Shown here piece by piece: positions 11,222 through 20,236 of a DNA stretch of 51,191 nucleotides. The DNA is from CAYPZL01 sp964415045. Its GTDB lineage: Bacteria; Planctomycetota; Phycisphaerae; Sedimentisphaerales; Anaerobacaceae. The stretch's first letter is position 1. Every line of letters starts with the position of its first letter. The notes under the pieces were generated by a model that saw nothing but the letters and a program-made list of their open reading frames with translations, had not been told where the DNA came from and did no database searches. Both the position numbers and the translations under genes were made by a program. The stretch covers positions 1 to 51,191 of the forward strand of contig CAYPZL010000012.1 of assembly GCA_964415045.1 (NCBI GenBank). The letters are read 5' to 3'.

Positions 11222-11857
11222 TCAGACGATTCTTCGGCGGCGCAGCCAGCCGACCGCCGCCGCGCCAATCCCTGCCAGGACAATGGCGCCCGGAACGGGA
11301 ACGCGTGTGCCTCCGCCGATTTTGTGGCTCGTGTCCTTGCAAGGGCCTTCCACTCTGAAATCGGCGATATGGGCGCTGAAGAAGTAGCCCTCCGTACTGG
11401 GCGCCGCAAAGTTCGCTGCCACGGCCTGCGCCGCCGGCACCGTCAACTCAAATGCCAGTGTGTCCTGTTTCTTGCCCGGCCCGGAAAGGCGCAACATGAA
11501 TTTCCCAAAACCACCCCCCATGTTCTTATCCTCATCATAGCTCCAGCCGCTGGGCAAGGCCCAGGTCCAGGAACCTGGGGCAGAGGCGATTGTGTAGTTG
11601 AACCCAAATTTTTGAATGCGAAAACTGTCAAGTAGTTCATCGTAAGCATCTGCTGCGGTGACAACGAAGGAAACCACGCCGCTGGAGTCATCGGCCGTGA
11701 TGTCCACCTGCCCATAGTTGATTCCGTCACTGAACACATTGGACTCGTCCATGACCCATGATCCCGTCGTGACGTTTGCCCCGGCGAAATCGAGACCCAC
11801 CATCAGAAAGACACACAAAACCGCCAGCAGAATACACGTTCTCTCGTGAGCTTGCAT
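11222..11857 (-). CDS. PEP-CTERM-type exported protein
   Basis: 211 aa. Signal peptide at 1-27 (hydrophobic ILLAVLCVFLMVGLDFAGA), then a beta-rich domain with no family I recognise. The C-terminus is VPVPGAIVLAGIGAAAVGWL followed by RRRR, a PEP-CTERM-like sorting tripartite signal: short Pro motif, transmembrane helix, Arg cluster. In this family the tail is processed by an exosortase/archaeosortase-like enzyme and the protein goes to the envelope or outside. It lies between lpd and lipB on the same strand but has no evident link to lipoate metabolism. Confidence 0.8.
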   Translation of the reverse strand: MQAHERTCILLAVLCVFLMVGLDFAGANVTTGSWVMDESNVFSDGINYGQVDITADDSSGVVSFVVTAADAYDELLDSFRIQKFGFNYTIASAPGSWTWALPSGWSYDEDKNMGGGFGKFMLRLSGPGKKQDTLAFELTVPAAQAVAANFAAPSTEGYFFSAHIADFRVEGPCKDTSHKIGGGTRVPVPGAIVLAGIGAAAVGWLRRRRIV

Positions 11858-12096
11858 GTGATCTACCCCTCAATACAGGTTCCGAACCTTCTCTCCTTGA
11901 TTGCACCTTCCCTGATACACATACTGAGGAGTGCGTGAGCTTCCTGCTTCAGACGTGCGAAGTCTCCTGCACTTCGCGGCAGAGGGTACAACCTCCATGG
12001 CCGGTTTGTCAAGAGAAAAAGGGCCGATCCGCGAAGATGTCACAGCGTTGGCCCGGCGCGTGCTTTTCCTGTGACGCACCCGTGGCACCTTGTGCC

Positions 12097-12128
12097 GGAC
12101 GCGCCCGGTTCATCGCCGGGACGCGTCC
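12097..12128 (-). terminator. Terminator-like hairpin after lpd
   Basis: Arms 12097-12108 and 12116-12128 pair over 12 bp with one bulged A and a 7-nt loop, 30-60 nt past the lpd stop. A second small hairpin (GGCAC/GTGCC, 12084-12096) follows. No U-tract. Confidence 0.55.
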
Positions 12129-12156
12129 GAATGGTCGGTTCGCTGGAATTATTCTC

Positions 12157-13536
12157 TCAGAACTCCTCCAGGAGCAGTTCGCCCAGCGCTTCGTGCACGG
12201 CGTCTTCCAGGGTTTCCGAGACGGTCGGGTGCGGGAACGTGATCTGGCGGATCGGCTCGCACGTTCCGATCAGCGTGCGGGCGAACGCCACGAACTCCGT
12301 CGCCATCGGGCCGACCATGGTGATGCCCACGATCTCGTTCATCGCGTCGTCGCGAATGGCGTGGATCTGCCCGAACGTGTCGTTCTCGGCCACGCTGCGT
12401 CCGTTGGCCTTGTAGAATCCCTTGCCCACGGTGACGTCCCGGCCTTCGGCCTGGCACTGGTCTTCGGAGACGCCCACCGAGGCGACCTCGGGGAACGTGA
12501 AGATCACGCGCGGGATGAGGTCGTAGTCGAGGATTTCCTCGTTGCCGCCGGTGGCGTTGGCCGCGGCGATCTCCGCTTCGGCCGTCGCTCCATGTGCCAG
12601 ATACGTCGTGCCGACCGCGTCGCCGATGGCGTACACGCCGGGGACGTTCGTTTCCATCTTCTTGTTGACCTTGATGACCGGCCCGTTCATCTCCAGGTTC
12701 AACGCCCCGAGAACTTCCGGGTCCACGACGGCGCGCCGGCCGACCGAGATCAACACTTTTTCGGCCTCCAGCGTTTCGCCGCTTTCGAGGTTGACTTTGG
12801 CCGGCGCGGCGCTCTTGTCCACCGAAGTCACCTTCTTGCCCGCCATGGCCTCGATGCCGAGGCTCTTGAACTCGCGCATGACCAGCCGGGTCACCCACGC
12901 GTCCGTCATGGGCAGCAGGCGGTCCAGCGCCTCGACGACGGTGATTTTCGTGCCCATCGCCGCGTAGGCGCACGCCATCTCGCAGCCGATGACGCCGCCG
13001 CCCACGATTACCATGGACTTCGGAATCTCGGGCAGCGACAGCGCTTCCTTGCTGCTGATAACCACGTTGCCGTCGAAGGGGATGCTGGGGATTTCGATCG
13101 ACTCCGAACCGGTGGCGAGAATGAGCTTGTCCGCTTCCAGATCCTGTGTCTGCCCGTTCGCTGTGACCTTGATCTTCCCCGGCGCCGTGACGACGGCTCG
13201 GCCCTCGATATAGGTCATCTTGTTTGCTTTGGCGCCGCCCATCATCCCTTTGCGCAGACCCGCGACGATCGCTTCGCGTCGCTCCTGAATCTTGGCCCAG
13301 TTGGGCGTAGCGGACGGAATGTCGATCCCCATCTCGGCGGCGCTGCGGGCCCGCAGCAGCAGATGCGCCGACGCGAGCAGCGTCTTGGACGGGATACAGC
13401 CCCAGTTCAGACACGTTCCGCCGACGAATTCCTTCTCGATCACCGCCACCGAAGCGCCTCGCTGGGCGCAGCGTCGCGCCGCCCGAAATCCCCCCGGCCC
13501 TGCGCCAATGACCACTACGTTAAAACGTTCAGCCAT
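12157..13536 (-). CDS. lpdA: Dihydrolipoyl dehydrogenase
   Basis: 459 aa. This FAD-dependent E3 component re-oxidises dihydrolipoamide in the 2-oxoacid dehydrogenase or glycine cleavage complexes, producing NADH. FAD-binding GAGPGG is at residues 11-16; the redox-active disulfide is in GGTCLNWGCIPSK; the NAD-binding GGGVIGCE is central; the C-terminal His-Glu pair is in FPHPTVSETLEDAV. The ATG at 13536 is chosen because GAGGTGAG lies 5 nt upstream; a GTG three codons earlier is in frame. E1 and E2 genes are not in the window. Confidence 0.96.
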   Translation of the reverse strand: MAERFNVVVIGAGPGGFRAARRCAQRGASVAVIEKEFVGGTCLNWGCIPSKTLLASAHLLLRARSAAEMGIDIPSATPNWAKIQERREAIVAGLRKGMMGGAKANKMTYIEGRAVVTAPGKIKVTANGQTQDLEADKLILATGSESIEIPSIPFDGNVVISSKEALSLPEIPKSMVIVGGGVIGCEMACAYAAMGTKITVVEALDRLLPMTDAWVTRLVMREFKSLGIEAMAGKKVTSVDKSAAPAKVNLESGETLEAEKVLISVGRRAVVDPEVLGALNLEMNGPVIKVNKKMETNVPGVYAIGDAVGTTYLAHGATAEAEIAAANATGGNEEILDYDLIPRVIFTFPEVASVGVSEDQCQAEGRDVTVGKGFYKANGRSVAENDTFGQIHAIRDDAMNEIVGITMVGPMATEFVAFARTLIGTCEPIRQITFPHPTVSETLEDAVHEALGELLLEEF

Positions 13537-13657
13537 ACTTCTCACCTCGTTCTATATCCTGGCAACATGCAGCATTCGATGTTTCTCAGTGTGACCGGCC
13601 ACGCCGGCGAGCCGACAGTATAGCAAAAAACCCCCGGATGGCAAACGCGAACTCCAA

Positions 13658-13982
13658 ATGGCTTCTCTCCGTGGCGGCGGGTCGCTTGTGATCGCAGAGA
13701 TCCTTTCCGTCCGCAGCGAGGACCGGATGTATTGCTATCGAGTGCCAGTGGCGCGGACCATCATTGCGGGCGACCTCGAGAAGGAGGAGGTGCAAAAGCC
13801 GCTGGAGCTCTTCGCCGACCCCTGGCTGAAGGAGTGGTTTGACTTCTGGGGGGCATAGCCGCTGGGGTCCGGTTTACGCCCGGGTCAACGAGGTCGAGTT
13901 TCTCTGGCCGACGCACCGGCAGGACATTGCCAGGGCGCTGCGCATCAAGTCGCCCGGAACGCGCGCAATCCCCCGCCGATGA
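13658..13982 (+). pseudogene. Small gene of unknown function broken by a +1 shift in a G6 run
   Basis: The first frame (13658-13858) gives 66 aa, including IIAGDLEKEEVQKPLELFAD and ending EWFDFWGA. At the six-G run 13848-13853, removing one G lets the frame continue as HSRWGPVYARVNEVEFLWPT and on to a TGA at 13980-13982, for about 107 aa in all. Both parts look like genuine protein. I do not recognise the family, and the start (ATG 13658 or a later GTG) has no clear ribosome site. Explanations are a sequencing or assembly slip in the homopolymer, a true frameshift mutation, or programmed slippage. Confidence 0.55.
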
Positions 13983-14031
13983 GCGCGAGCGAAGGGACGA
14001 CAACCCGCGCGGAGATGAGTCCGAATCCACA

Positions 14032-15843
14032 TTACTTTTTGTCTCTCTCGACGAATACGTGTTCGCCGTCGATGTGGGTCATGCGTTTGTTCCACATCTC
14101 GCGTTTGTCCTTGGTTTTGATGGGCCGGCTGTCTACGTGGCTTGCCGAGCCGGACGCGTTCGCGAGATCGAGGTTAAGGTCGGCGAAATAGACACCGATG
14201 GCCCGGTCGGCTCCGATGTTCTCGGTCCAGACGCCCAGCGTGAGTACGAGGCGGTCGAGGTCGAGCTCGTTGAAGCGGGGCCCCTTCGCGTGGCGGTTGC
14301 AATCGCTGGCGACGTGGATAGCCGCCTCGTGCCACCGGTCCGGGCGTGCCGTGATGTCCCAGTGCGCGTAAGGGGGCCTGCCGGCGTAGGGGCCGGCAGG
14401 GTTTGGGAAGCCCATCCCGATCCAGTAGATCATGCCCAGCTTCTCGTCGCTGCCGCTGTAGCCCTGGAGCCAGACGTAGGCGCCGGCTTCCTTGCCCGGA
14501 TGGAAATGCCGTCCGTCGATGCGGTACGCCAGTCGCAGCAGTGGGGCCGCGCCGGGCTCGAGCGCGATCGCCTGGCACACCCGGTTGATGGACTGGGGCA
14601 TGCGGTCCTGGCCCCGCACGTGGTAGCCTCGCGGCCGGCAAAACAGATACAGCGAATTGGAGCCGCCATGCGTGACCGTCTCGCTCACCCGGCAGACGGA
14701 CGACGGGTTCTCATCCTCTTCATACACGAATCTCCGCGTCCAGCCTTCGAGGCCCTTCTCGAACCGCCCGTTGACGATCTGGGGATGGGCCGGCAGTCGC
14801 CACCGCTCGGCCAGCCACAGCGGGAATTCTTCGGTTTGAAACGGCGGAAACTTCGTTGGGTACGTGCGCGTCTCGCCCGTGACGCCGTGGAACTCGACGG
14901 TGGCCTCTTCGCCTCGAATTTTGACCAGCGCGAAGCCCTGGGACGGTCCCGCGCCGAAGTCGGGCTCGCCGAAGCTCCGCGCCCGGTAGCCGGTGGGAGG
15001 CAGGTTGATGAACTTCGTCCCCTTGTACGTGCGGGCGATCTTGAGCGAGGCCTTCAGCGGGATGTGCGTGTGCCCGCTGAGGACGTAGCGGACGTTGCCG
15101 TATCGCGTGACAATGTCGAGCAGCCTCCGTTTGACCGGCACCGTCTCGGCGTAGACGATCATCGGATCGATCCCGATCGGAAGCGGCGAGATGTGTTGCA
15201 CGAGGATGGTGGGGCGGCTGCGGTGGCGGCGCAGGTCCTCGTCGAGCCACTCGAAGAAGTGCCCATGCGCCTCCCAGAAGCCCCGGCGCAGCGGGTCGGG
15301 CCAGACGACGAAGTGCCACTTGCCCAGGTCGAACGAGTACAGCAGCTTGTCCAGGCCGTTGATCTGTTTCTGTGCGTCGAAGTAATTCGCCAGCTCCGAC
15401 ATGTCCGCCGGCGTGATCTTTGTCCCGTAGCGCGTCTCGTGGTTGCCCAGCTCGAACAGGACGGGCATCTTGAGCCTCTTGAGGAACCGCAGCATGACGT
15501 CGTAGTTGGATTTCTGCCCCTTGCTGTCCACGATGTCACCGGCGATCAGCAGAAACGCCGGCTGGGGGCGGAGCCGGTTCACGGCCTCGACGTTCTTCTC
15601 GATGTAGGGGTTGTGAATGGCTACCCGCTCGGGACTGTCATTGGTCGCGTCGCTCGGATCGCCGCCCTGGGGATCGGCGAAGATGACGAAATCGAAATCC
15701 TCTCCCGCGTCCCGGATTCCAACATCCTCCGGTGCGATCTTGCCAAGGACGTCCTTTGCCGTGACAGCCGCCCGGGCGGGCAGCCCCGCCCAGAGAGAAG
15801 CAGCCGCCAGACCCGTTCGCCGCAGAAACTCCCGTCGTTCCAT
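14032..15843 (-). CDS. Tat-exported calcineurin-like metallophosphoesterase
   Basis: 603 aa. The N-terminus MERREFLRRTGLAAASLWAG is a twin-arginine signal. Metallophosphoesterase motifs are in order: FADPQGGD, LLIAGDIVDS, ELGNHETR, LVQHISP and VLSGHTHIPL, covering residues 45-290 and binding a two-metal centre. Residues 350-580 form a second beta-rich domain (NGRFEKGLEGWTRRF at its start), like a carbohydrate-binding module. The substrate is unknown; secreted planctomycete proteins of this layout may act on phosphate esters or sugar phosphates. Start ATG 15843 is preceded by GGGGA at about 10 nt. Confidence 0.85.
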   Translation of the reverse strand: MERREFLRRTGLAAASLWAGLPARAAVTAKDVLGKIAPEDVGIRDAGEDFDFVIFADPQGGDPSDATNDSPERVAIHNPYIEKNVEAVNRLRPQPAFLLIAGDIVDSKGQKSNYDVMLRFLKRLKMPVLFELGNHETRYGTKITPADMSELANYFDAQKQINGLDKLLYSFDLGKWHFVVWPDPLRRGFWEAHGHFFEWLDEDLRRHRSRPTILVQHISPLPIGIDPMIVYAETVPVKRRLLDIVTRYGNVRYVLSGHTHIPLKASLKIARTYKGTKFINLPPTGYRARSFGEPDFGAGPSQGFALVKIRGEEATVEFHGVTGETRTYPTKFPPFQTEEFPLWLAERWRLPAHPQIVNGRFEKGLEGWTRRFVYEEDENPSSVCRVSETVTHGGSNSLYLFCRPRGYHVRGQDRMPQSINRVCQAIALEPGAAPLLRLAYRIDGRHFHPGKEAGAYVWLQGYSGSDEKLGMIYWIGMGFPNPAGPYAGRPPYAHWDITARPDRWHEAAIHVASDCNRHAKGPRFNELDLDRLVLTLGVWTENIGADRAIGVYFADLNLDLANASGSASHVDSRPIKTKDKREMWNKRMTHIDGEHVFVERDKK

Positions 15844-15895
15844 GTTGCCCAAATCCCCAATAGCTCTATTGTTCCGTCGCTTGTCATATGGTGAT

Positions 15896-16000
15896 TGTCA
15901 TCCTGAGCGGAAGCGAAGGATCCGGCCGTCGTACGTTCCTTCTGGTGCGATGCTGACTTTTCTTGCTCGGCCCAGATGCTTCACTTCGTTCAGCATGACA
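15896..16000. repeat. Dispersed inverted-repeat element (CATCCTGAGCG type)
   Basis: The left arm, near 15896-15925, includes TCATCCTGAGCGGAAGCGAA. The right arm, near 15970-16000, includes GCTTCACTTCGTTCAGCATG and is an imperfect inverted copy. A related element is at 29826-29962. This is a common non-coding intergenic repeat type in bacterial genomes. Confidence 0.6.
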
Positions 16001-16090
16001 ACCCTCTGATGAGTTGAGACAGAGCACTATCGTGGCCACCGGTGTCCGGTTGCTACCTCATTTCGAAAGTCTTGCAACTACCGCGGACGG

Positions 16091-16167
16091 GAGATCGCTT
16101 TGTCGCTGCGCTCTTCGCAATAACACCCACGAGTCCTCCATGTCATTGCGAGCGAAGCGAAGCAATC
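16091..16167. repeat. Dispersed inverted-repeat element (CATTGCGAGCGAAGCGAAGC type)
   Basis: The left arm, 16091-16124, has CTGCGCTCTTCGCAATAACA. The right arm, 16141-16167, has TGTCATTGCGAGCGAAGCGA. The arms are imperfect inverted copies. Together with the preceding element it fills the 350-bp gap between the phosphoesterase and fucosidase genes, where I see no gene. Confidence 0.6.
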
Positions 16168-16196
16168 CGTAGTCGCACGATTTATCAAACCGCGTA

Positions 16197-19181
16197 CTAC
16201 CGCGTCTTCTTCGGCGCCGCCAGTTGGAATTCCCAGAGGGTCGGCCCGTCGGTGGCGTCGAGGATGTTCAGTCGTACGTGCCGGGCGGTCACCGGGCTGA
16301 AATCCTTCGCATAATGCTCGCCGATGCGGCTGCCCTTCAGGCACGTCTTCCAGGTCTGTCCGTCTTTGTACTGCAGTTCGAACCGCCGCACGCGGTCGTA
16401 CGCCTCGCTGATCGCGACGCGACTGAATTGTACCGGCTTGCCCAGGTCCACCTCCAACCAGACCTGTTTGGTCCCGGAATCGGTGGCCCAGCGGGTGTCG
16501 GGATTGTCGTCGAACGCCATGGCGGGCGCGTAGTGGCTCGATTTCTGGAAGACGTTGGAGGCGGTCGCCTTCTTGCCGAAGGCCAGCGAGCCGCTGGTGC
16601 TGGCCACCGCCACCGGCGGGATGTCGAACGCCTCGCCTTCAACCGTCAACTCGATCACGGTGGCGATGGGATCGCGGCTGTCGGCGGGAACCTCGACGGT
16701 AATGCCCGCCTCGGTCTGTTTGACCTTCGCCTCTCGCGTGCTTCGCGGCCGGACGCCCTCGATCGTAGCGGCAATCGCGGGCAGCTCGAGGGGCCCGTCC
16801 TCGGGCCAGTTCATCACGTAGAGGTAGATCTTGTTGCCCTTGCAGGTCGAGGCGCCCCAGCGGGCGGGTCGGAACGGTCCGCCGCGCGTGCCGTAGACGC
16901 CGTCGCCGTATTTCTTCAGCCAGGCGCCCATCTGCCGCAGACGCTCCACCTGTCGAGGCTCGATCCGCCCGTCGGGCATCGGCCCGACGTTGAAGAGCAG
17001 ATTGCCGTCCCCGCCGACGGTGTAGAGCAGCGTCTGGATGCACTGCTTCTCCGACTTCATGGTGTCGTTTGGCTTCCAGGCCCACTGCCGGCAGATGGTC
17101 ATGCAGGTTTCCCAGGGCCGCTCGCGGTTGAAGCCGCCGACGCGCTGCTCGGGCGTGTCGTAGTCACCGGGCAGGCCGCCCCGGTTGTTCAGGATGATAT
17201 CCGGCTGCAACGTGCGCAGCATCTTGAACGATTCTTCGGGCGTGTCGCCCCAGAGCTCGCGCGGACTGTCCAGACCGTCGAACCAGAGGATGTCCAGCTT
17301 GCCGTACTTGGTGGCGATCTCCCGCAACTGGTTCATGTAGAATTCGAGGTACCGATCGTGACGCTCGGTCGCGAAGTCCGCGTGGTACCAGTCCCGGGGC
17401 GAGTAGTACCAGCCCAAGTCCAATCCGTGCCGGTGACAGGCGTCGGCCAATTGCTGGCATACGTCCTTGCCGTAGGGCGAATCCTTGCTCGTGATCTTGT
17501 AGTCGGTCTGCTGCGTGTCGAACATCGAGAATCCGTCGTGGTGCTTGCTGGTGAAGACCATGTATTTCATGCCGGCGTCTTTGGCGATTTGGACCCATTC
17601 GTCGGCGTCGAACTTGACGGGGTTGAAGGTCTTGTAGAGGTTGTCGTATTCTTCCATCGGGATCGTTCCGGTCCCCTGGCGGGTGCGGCCTCGACGCGGG
17701 CCTTTTCGCGACCAGCCGATTTCCGTGCCCTTGAGCGAGACGGGGCCCCAGTGGATGAACATGCCGAAGCGCTTGTCCTGCCATTTGCGAATCAGCTCCG
17801 GCCTGGCCTGAAGGTAGGCGGGCTGGTCGGGCACGTCGACCGGCTCGATCTCCAGCGCCTTGCCGTCCACCTGCAACGCGATGACCGTGGCGATCTCGTC
17901 CTGCCGGGCCCCGGGCAGCTCGATCTCGATCCCGTATTTGTGCTGGGCGACTTTGGCCTTGCCGCCGCTGAGCGTTTTGGCGCCGGTGATCTCCTGCGCG
18001 ATGGGGGGCAGGACCAGTTTGTCCTCCCTGTGCCAGTTCATGATATAGAGCCAGATCGTATTGCCTTTGCAGGTCGAGGCGCCCCATTTTCCCAGCTTGA
18101 AGGGTCCGCCTCGTGTGCCGTAGACGCCGTCGCCGTATTTGTCCAGCCACACGCCCATCTCGCGCAGGCGCTGCACCTGGCGGGGCTCGATCCGGCCGTC
18201 CGGCATAGGCCCAACGTTGAACAACAGGTTCCCGTCCCCGCCGACGGTTTGCAACAGCGTCTGGATGCACTGCTTCTTCGATTTCATCTGGTCGTTCGGC
18301 TTCCACGCCCACTGGCGGCAGATCGTCATGCAGGTCTCCCAGGGGCGCTCGCGGTTGAAGCCGCCCACGCGCTGCTCGGGCGTGTCGTAGTCGCCGGCGT
18401 TGAGGTGGGACTGCTTCGTCGTGCCGGCCATGCCGTGCCGGCCCTTGCTCACGCGGTTGTTGATGATCAGGCCGGGCTGGATTCTCTTGAGGTAGCGGTA
18501 CAGCTCGTTGCCGTACTCCTGCGTCCAGGGCTTCTCCCATTCGCCGTCGAACCACATGATGCCCAGCGGGCCGTAGTTGTCGAGGATTTCCTTCGTCTGG
18601 TTCTTCAGGTACTCGTAGTAACGCGGCATGTTGGGGTTCGGCTTCTTGCTGCGCCCGCCGGGGCTGCCCATGGGATAGTCCGGGTGGTACCAGTCGCAGA
18701 TCGAGTGGTACGTGCAGAACTGGATGCCGTGCTTCTTGCAGGCGTCGGAAAGCTCCTTGAGCACGTCCCGCTTGAATGGCGTGTTGCCGATGTCGTAGTC
18801 CGTGTACTTCGACGGCCAGATGCAGAATCCGTCGTGGTGCTTGGAGGTGATGACGAGGTACTTCGTGCCGGCGGCTTTGGCCACCCTGACCCACTCCTCG
18901 GCGTCGAACGCAGTCGGGTTGAAGCGCTTGTAGAGCTGGTCGTATTCCTCGATCGGCACCTGCGCGCCACGCGACCAGCCGATCTCCGTGCCCTTGAGGC
19001 TCACCGGCCCCCAATGAATGAACAGCCCGAACTTCATGTCCCGCCACGCCTGGATGTTCTCGTCGGTTTTGGGGTCCGCCCCCCACGCCGCCGGGCTTGC
19101 CAGCCCCAGTACAACGAACGTCACCAATACCGCACAAACAGTCCTGACCACATAGCTCTTTGCTGCTGTAGCTGAACGCAT
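16197..19181 (-). CDS. Secreted alpha-L-fucosidase with two GH29 catalytic domains and a C-terminal F5/8-type (CBM32-like) domain
   Basis: 994 aa from ATG 19181, which has AGGGA 8 nt upstream; the open frame upstream of it is not protein-like. Signal peptide 1-35. GH29 domain 1 spans about 45-450, with FGLFIHWGPVSLKGTEIGW, TSKHHDGF and the probable nucleophile Asp212 in IMWFDGEW. Domain 2 spans about 465-855 with FGMFIHWGPVSLKGTEIGW and Asp635 in ILWFDGLD. Residues 865-994 are a discoidin-like domain (FGKKATASNVFQ, WLEVDLGKPVQF). GH29 enzymes release alpha-L-fucose from glycans or fucoidan. Both copies keep the nucleophile, so both may be active. Stretches are almost identical between domains (YDTPEQRVGGFNRERPWETC). 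Confidence 0.9.
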   Translation of the reverse strand: MRSATAAKSYVVRTVCAVLVTFVVLGLASPAAWGADPKTDENIQAWRDMKFGLFIHWGPVSLKGTEIGWSRGAQVPIEEYDQLYKRFNPTAFDAEEWVRVAKAAGTKYLVITSKHHDGFCIWPSKYTDYDIGNTPFKRDVLKELSDACKKHGIQFCTYHSICDWYHPDYPMGSPGGRSKKPNPNMPRYYEYLKNQTKEILDNYGPLGIMWFDGEWEKPWTQEYGNELYRYLKRIQPGLIINNRVSKGRHGMAGTTKQSHLNAGDYDTPEQRVGGFNRERPWETCMTICRQWAWKPNDQMKSKKQCIQTLLQTVGGDGNLLFNVGPMPDGRIEPRQVQRLREMGVWLDKYGDGVYGTRGGPFKLGKWGASTCKGNTIWLYIMNWHREDKLVLPPIAQEITGAKTLSGGKAKVAQHKYGIEIELPGARQDEIATVIALQVDGKALEIEPVDVPDQPAYLQARPELIRKWQDKRFGMFIHWGPVSLKGTEIGWSRKGPRRGRTRQGTGTIPMEEYDNLYKTFNPVKFDADEWVQIAKDAGMKYMVFTSKHHDGFSMFDTQQTDYKITSKDSPYGKDVCQQLADACHRHGLDLGWYYSPRDWYHADFATERHDRYLEFYMNQLREIATKYGKLDILWFDGLDSPRELWGDTPEESFKMLRTLQPDIILNNRGGLPGDYDTPEQRVGGFNRERPWETCMTICRQWAWKPNDTMKSEKQCIQTLLYTVGGDGNLLFNVGPMPDGRIEPRQVERLRQMGAWLKKYGDGVYGTRGGPFRPARWGASTCKGNKIYLYVMNWPEDGPLELPAIAATIEGVRPRSTREAKVKQTEAGITVEVPADSRDPIATVIELTVEGEAFDIPPVAVASTSGSLAFGKKATASNVFQKSSHYAPAMAFDDNPDTRWATDSGTKQVWLEVDLGKPVQFSRVAISEAYDRVRRFELQYKDGQTWKTCLKGSRIGEHYAKDFSPVTARHVRLNILDATDGPTLWEFQLAAPKKTR

Positions 19182-19416
19182 GACCGATCCCTTTCCAATC
19201 TCTTCGCTGAACGTACCAGAGAAGGTAGTATACCCCAGAACCACCCCGATGGGAAACCGAAACCCAACTGTCCGCGTAGGTCGAGGGGGCCCGTGGCCCG
19301 GCCGCCGGCAAGGCGACCTTGCCATCTGCGTTCTCGCGCCCAGGCCGACCGCCCATGCGCTCATCTGCGAAAACACGTATTCCGGGGAGTTCACGCAATA
19401 CGGTCGCAGCTCGTTC

Positions 19417-20214
19417 ATGCTCAATACCGGGCAGGACTTGAACCGCAGCTACTACCGATCCACGCTGAGCCGGCTCGTGTGCATCGGCGACGAGTTCTAT
19501 CGGTTGACCGCGGAGGGCAGCCACGAGAAGGACGGCGCGCTCCGCGTCGTCCTGGAGAAGGATACGACCGCCAGGGGCGAGCTGGCCGTGGCGATGGCCG
19601 GAGAGAAGGATCTGGAGGTGAAGCTGACCAGCGGGACGCTGGTCGGGGGCGAAGGAGCGGATATTCACTTCCGTCTCGTCGAGCAGCAGACGTCCCTTCC
19701 GGCCGGGACCTACCGGCTCACCGGCGCCGCGGCAGAGTACTTTGCGGATGGGGGCTCCACGTGGCAGATCAGAGTCAAGGAGGGACCCGAGGTCGCAATC
19801 GAGCCGGGCCAGACCGCCACGGCAGAACTGGGCGCGCCCGAGCTGGCGGTGGTGGCCGTCGACGCCAGGAAGCGCTACAACTCCGACGTGGAAGAAAAGT
19901 CGGCTTATGCCAAGGGCACGACGGTGTACCTGGCGCCGCGAATCAAGGGACAGGCGGGCGAAGTCTACAGCCGCTTCTCGAAAATGGGGGCCGACCGGCG
20001 ACGCGTCGATGTCGAGCCGGGCGTGCGCATCCTGGATCCCGACGGAAAGGAAATCGTCGTCGAGTCGATGAAGTATGGGTGAGGCGGCAGATGCGGGCTC
20101 TCGTGGGAGAGCCGTGACGTTCGACCGGGACGATACACGGTCATCATGACCCAGGATACCGGTCCGCTCGCCGGTGTGATTGAGGGCAAGCTGGAGATCA
20201 CCATCGAAGAGTGA
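19417..20214 (+). CDS. Candidate selenoprotein of unknown family (in-frame TGA at 20080-20082)
   Basis: I do not recognise the family. The frame is open from before 19417 (upstream ATG 19180 also possible) to a TGA at 20080-20082, then continues in the same frame for 43 codons to a TGA at 20212-20214. The continuation looks like real protein: CGLSWESRDVRPGRYTVIMT, then TGPLAGVIEGKLEITIEE. Read through, the site is KYGUGGRC, a Sec with a Cys four residues later. A hairpin at 20096-20113 fits a bacterial SECIS. The body is beta-rich with Gly turns (AGTYRLTGAAAEYF). The first third has no clear start, Shine-Dalgarno site or signal peptide and may be truncated by rearrangement. The alternative is a nonsense mutation in a decaying gene. 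Confidence 0.5.
20080..20113 (+). promoter_or_regulatory. Candidate bacterial SECIS element
   Basis: UGA at 20080-20082. A perfect 7-bp stem, GGCTCTC (20096-20102) with GAGAGCC (20107-20113), closes the 4-nt loop GTGG with G first. Twenty nt separate the UGA from the loop. As I recall the published bacterial consensus: about 16-37 nt, loop 3-14 nt, G in the first two loop positions. Confidence 0.5.
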
Positions 20215-20236
20215 GCGGTGCCAGTGTCACCTGGGT

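Noticed and set aside
13856..13858. TAG in the small broken gene as a recoded pyrrolysine codon
   Set aside because: The continuation is in a different frame, so it is a frameshift and not stop-codon recoding.
16224..19175. 983-codon open frame opposite the fucosidase gene
   Set aside because: It is antisense to a clear GH29 gene, and its content mirrors the coding strand. Not a gene.
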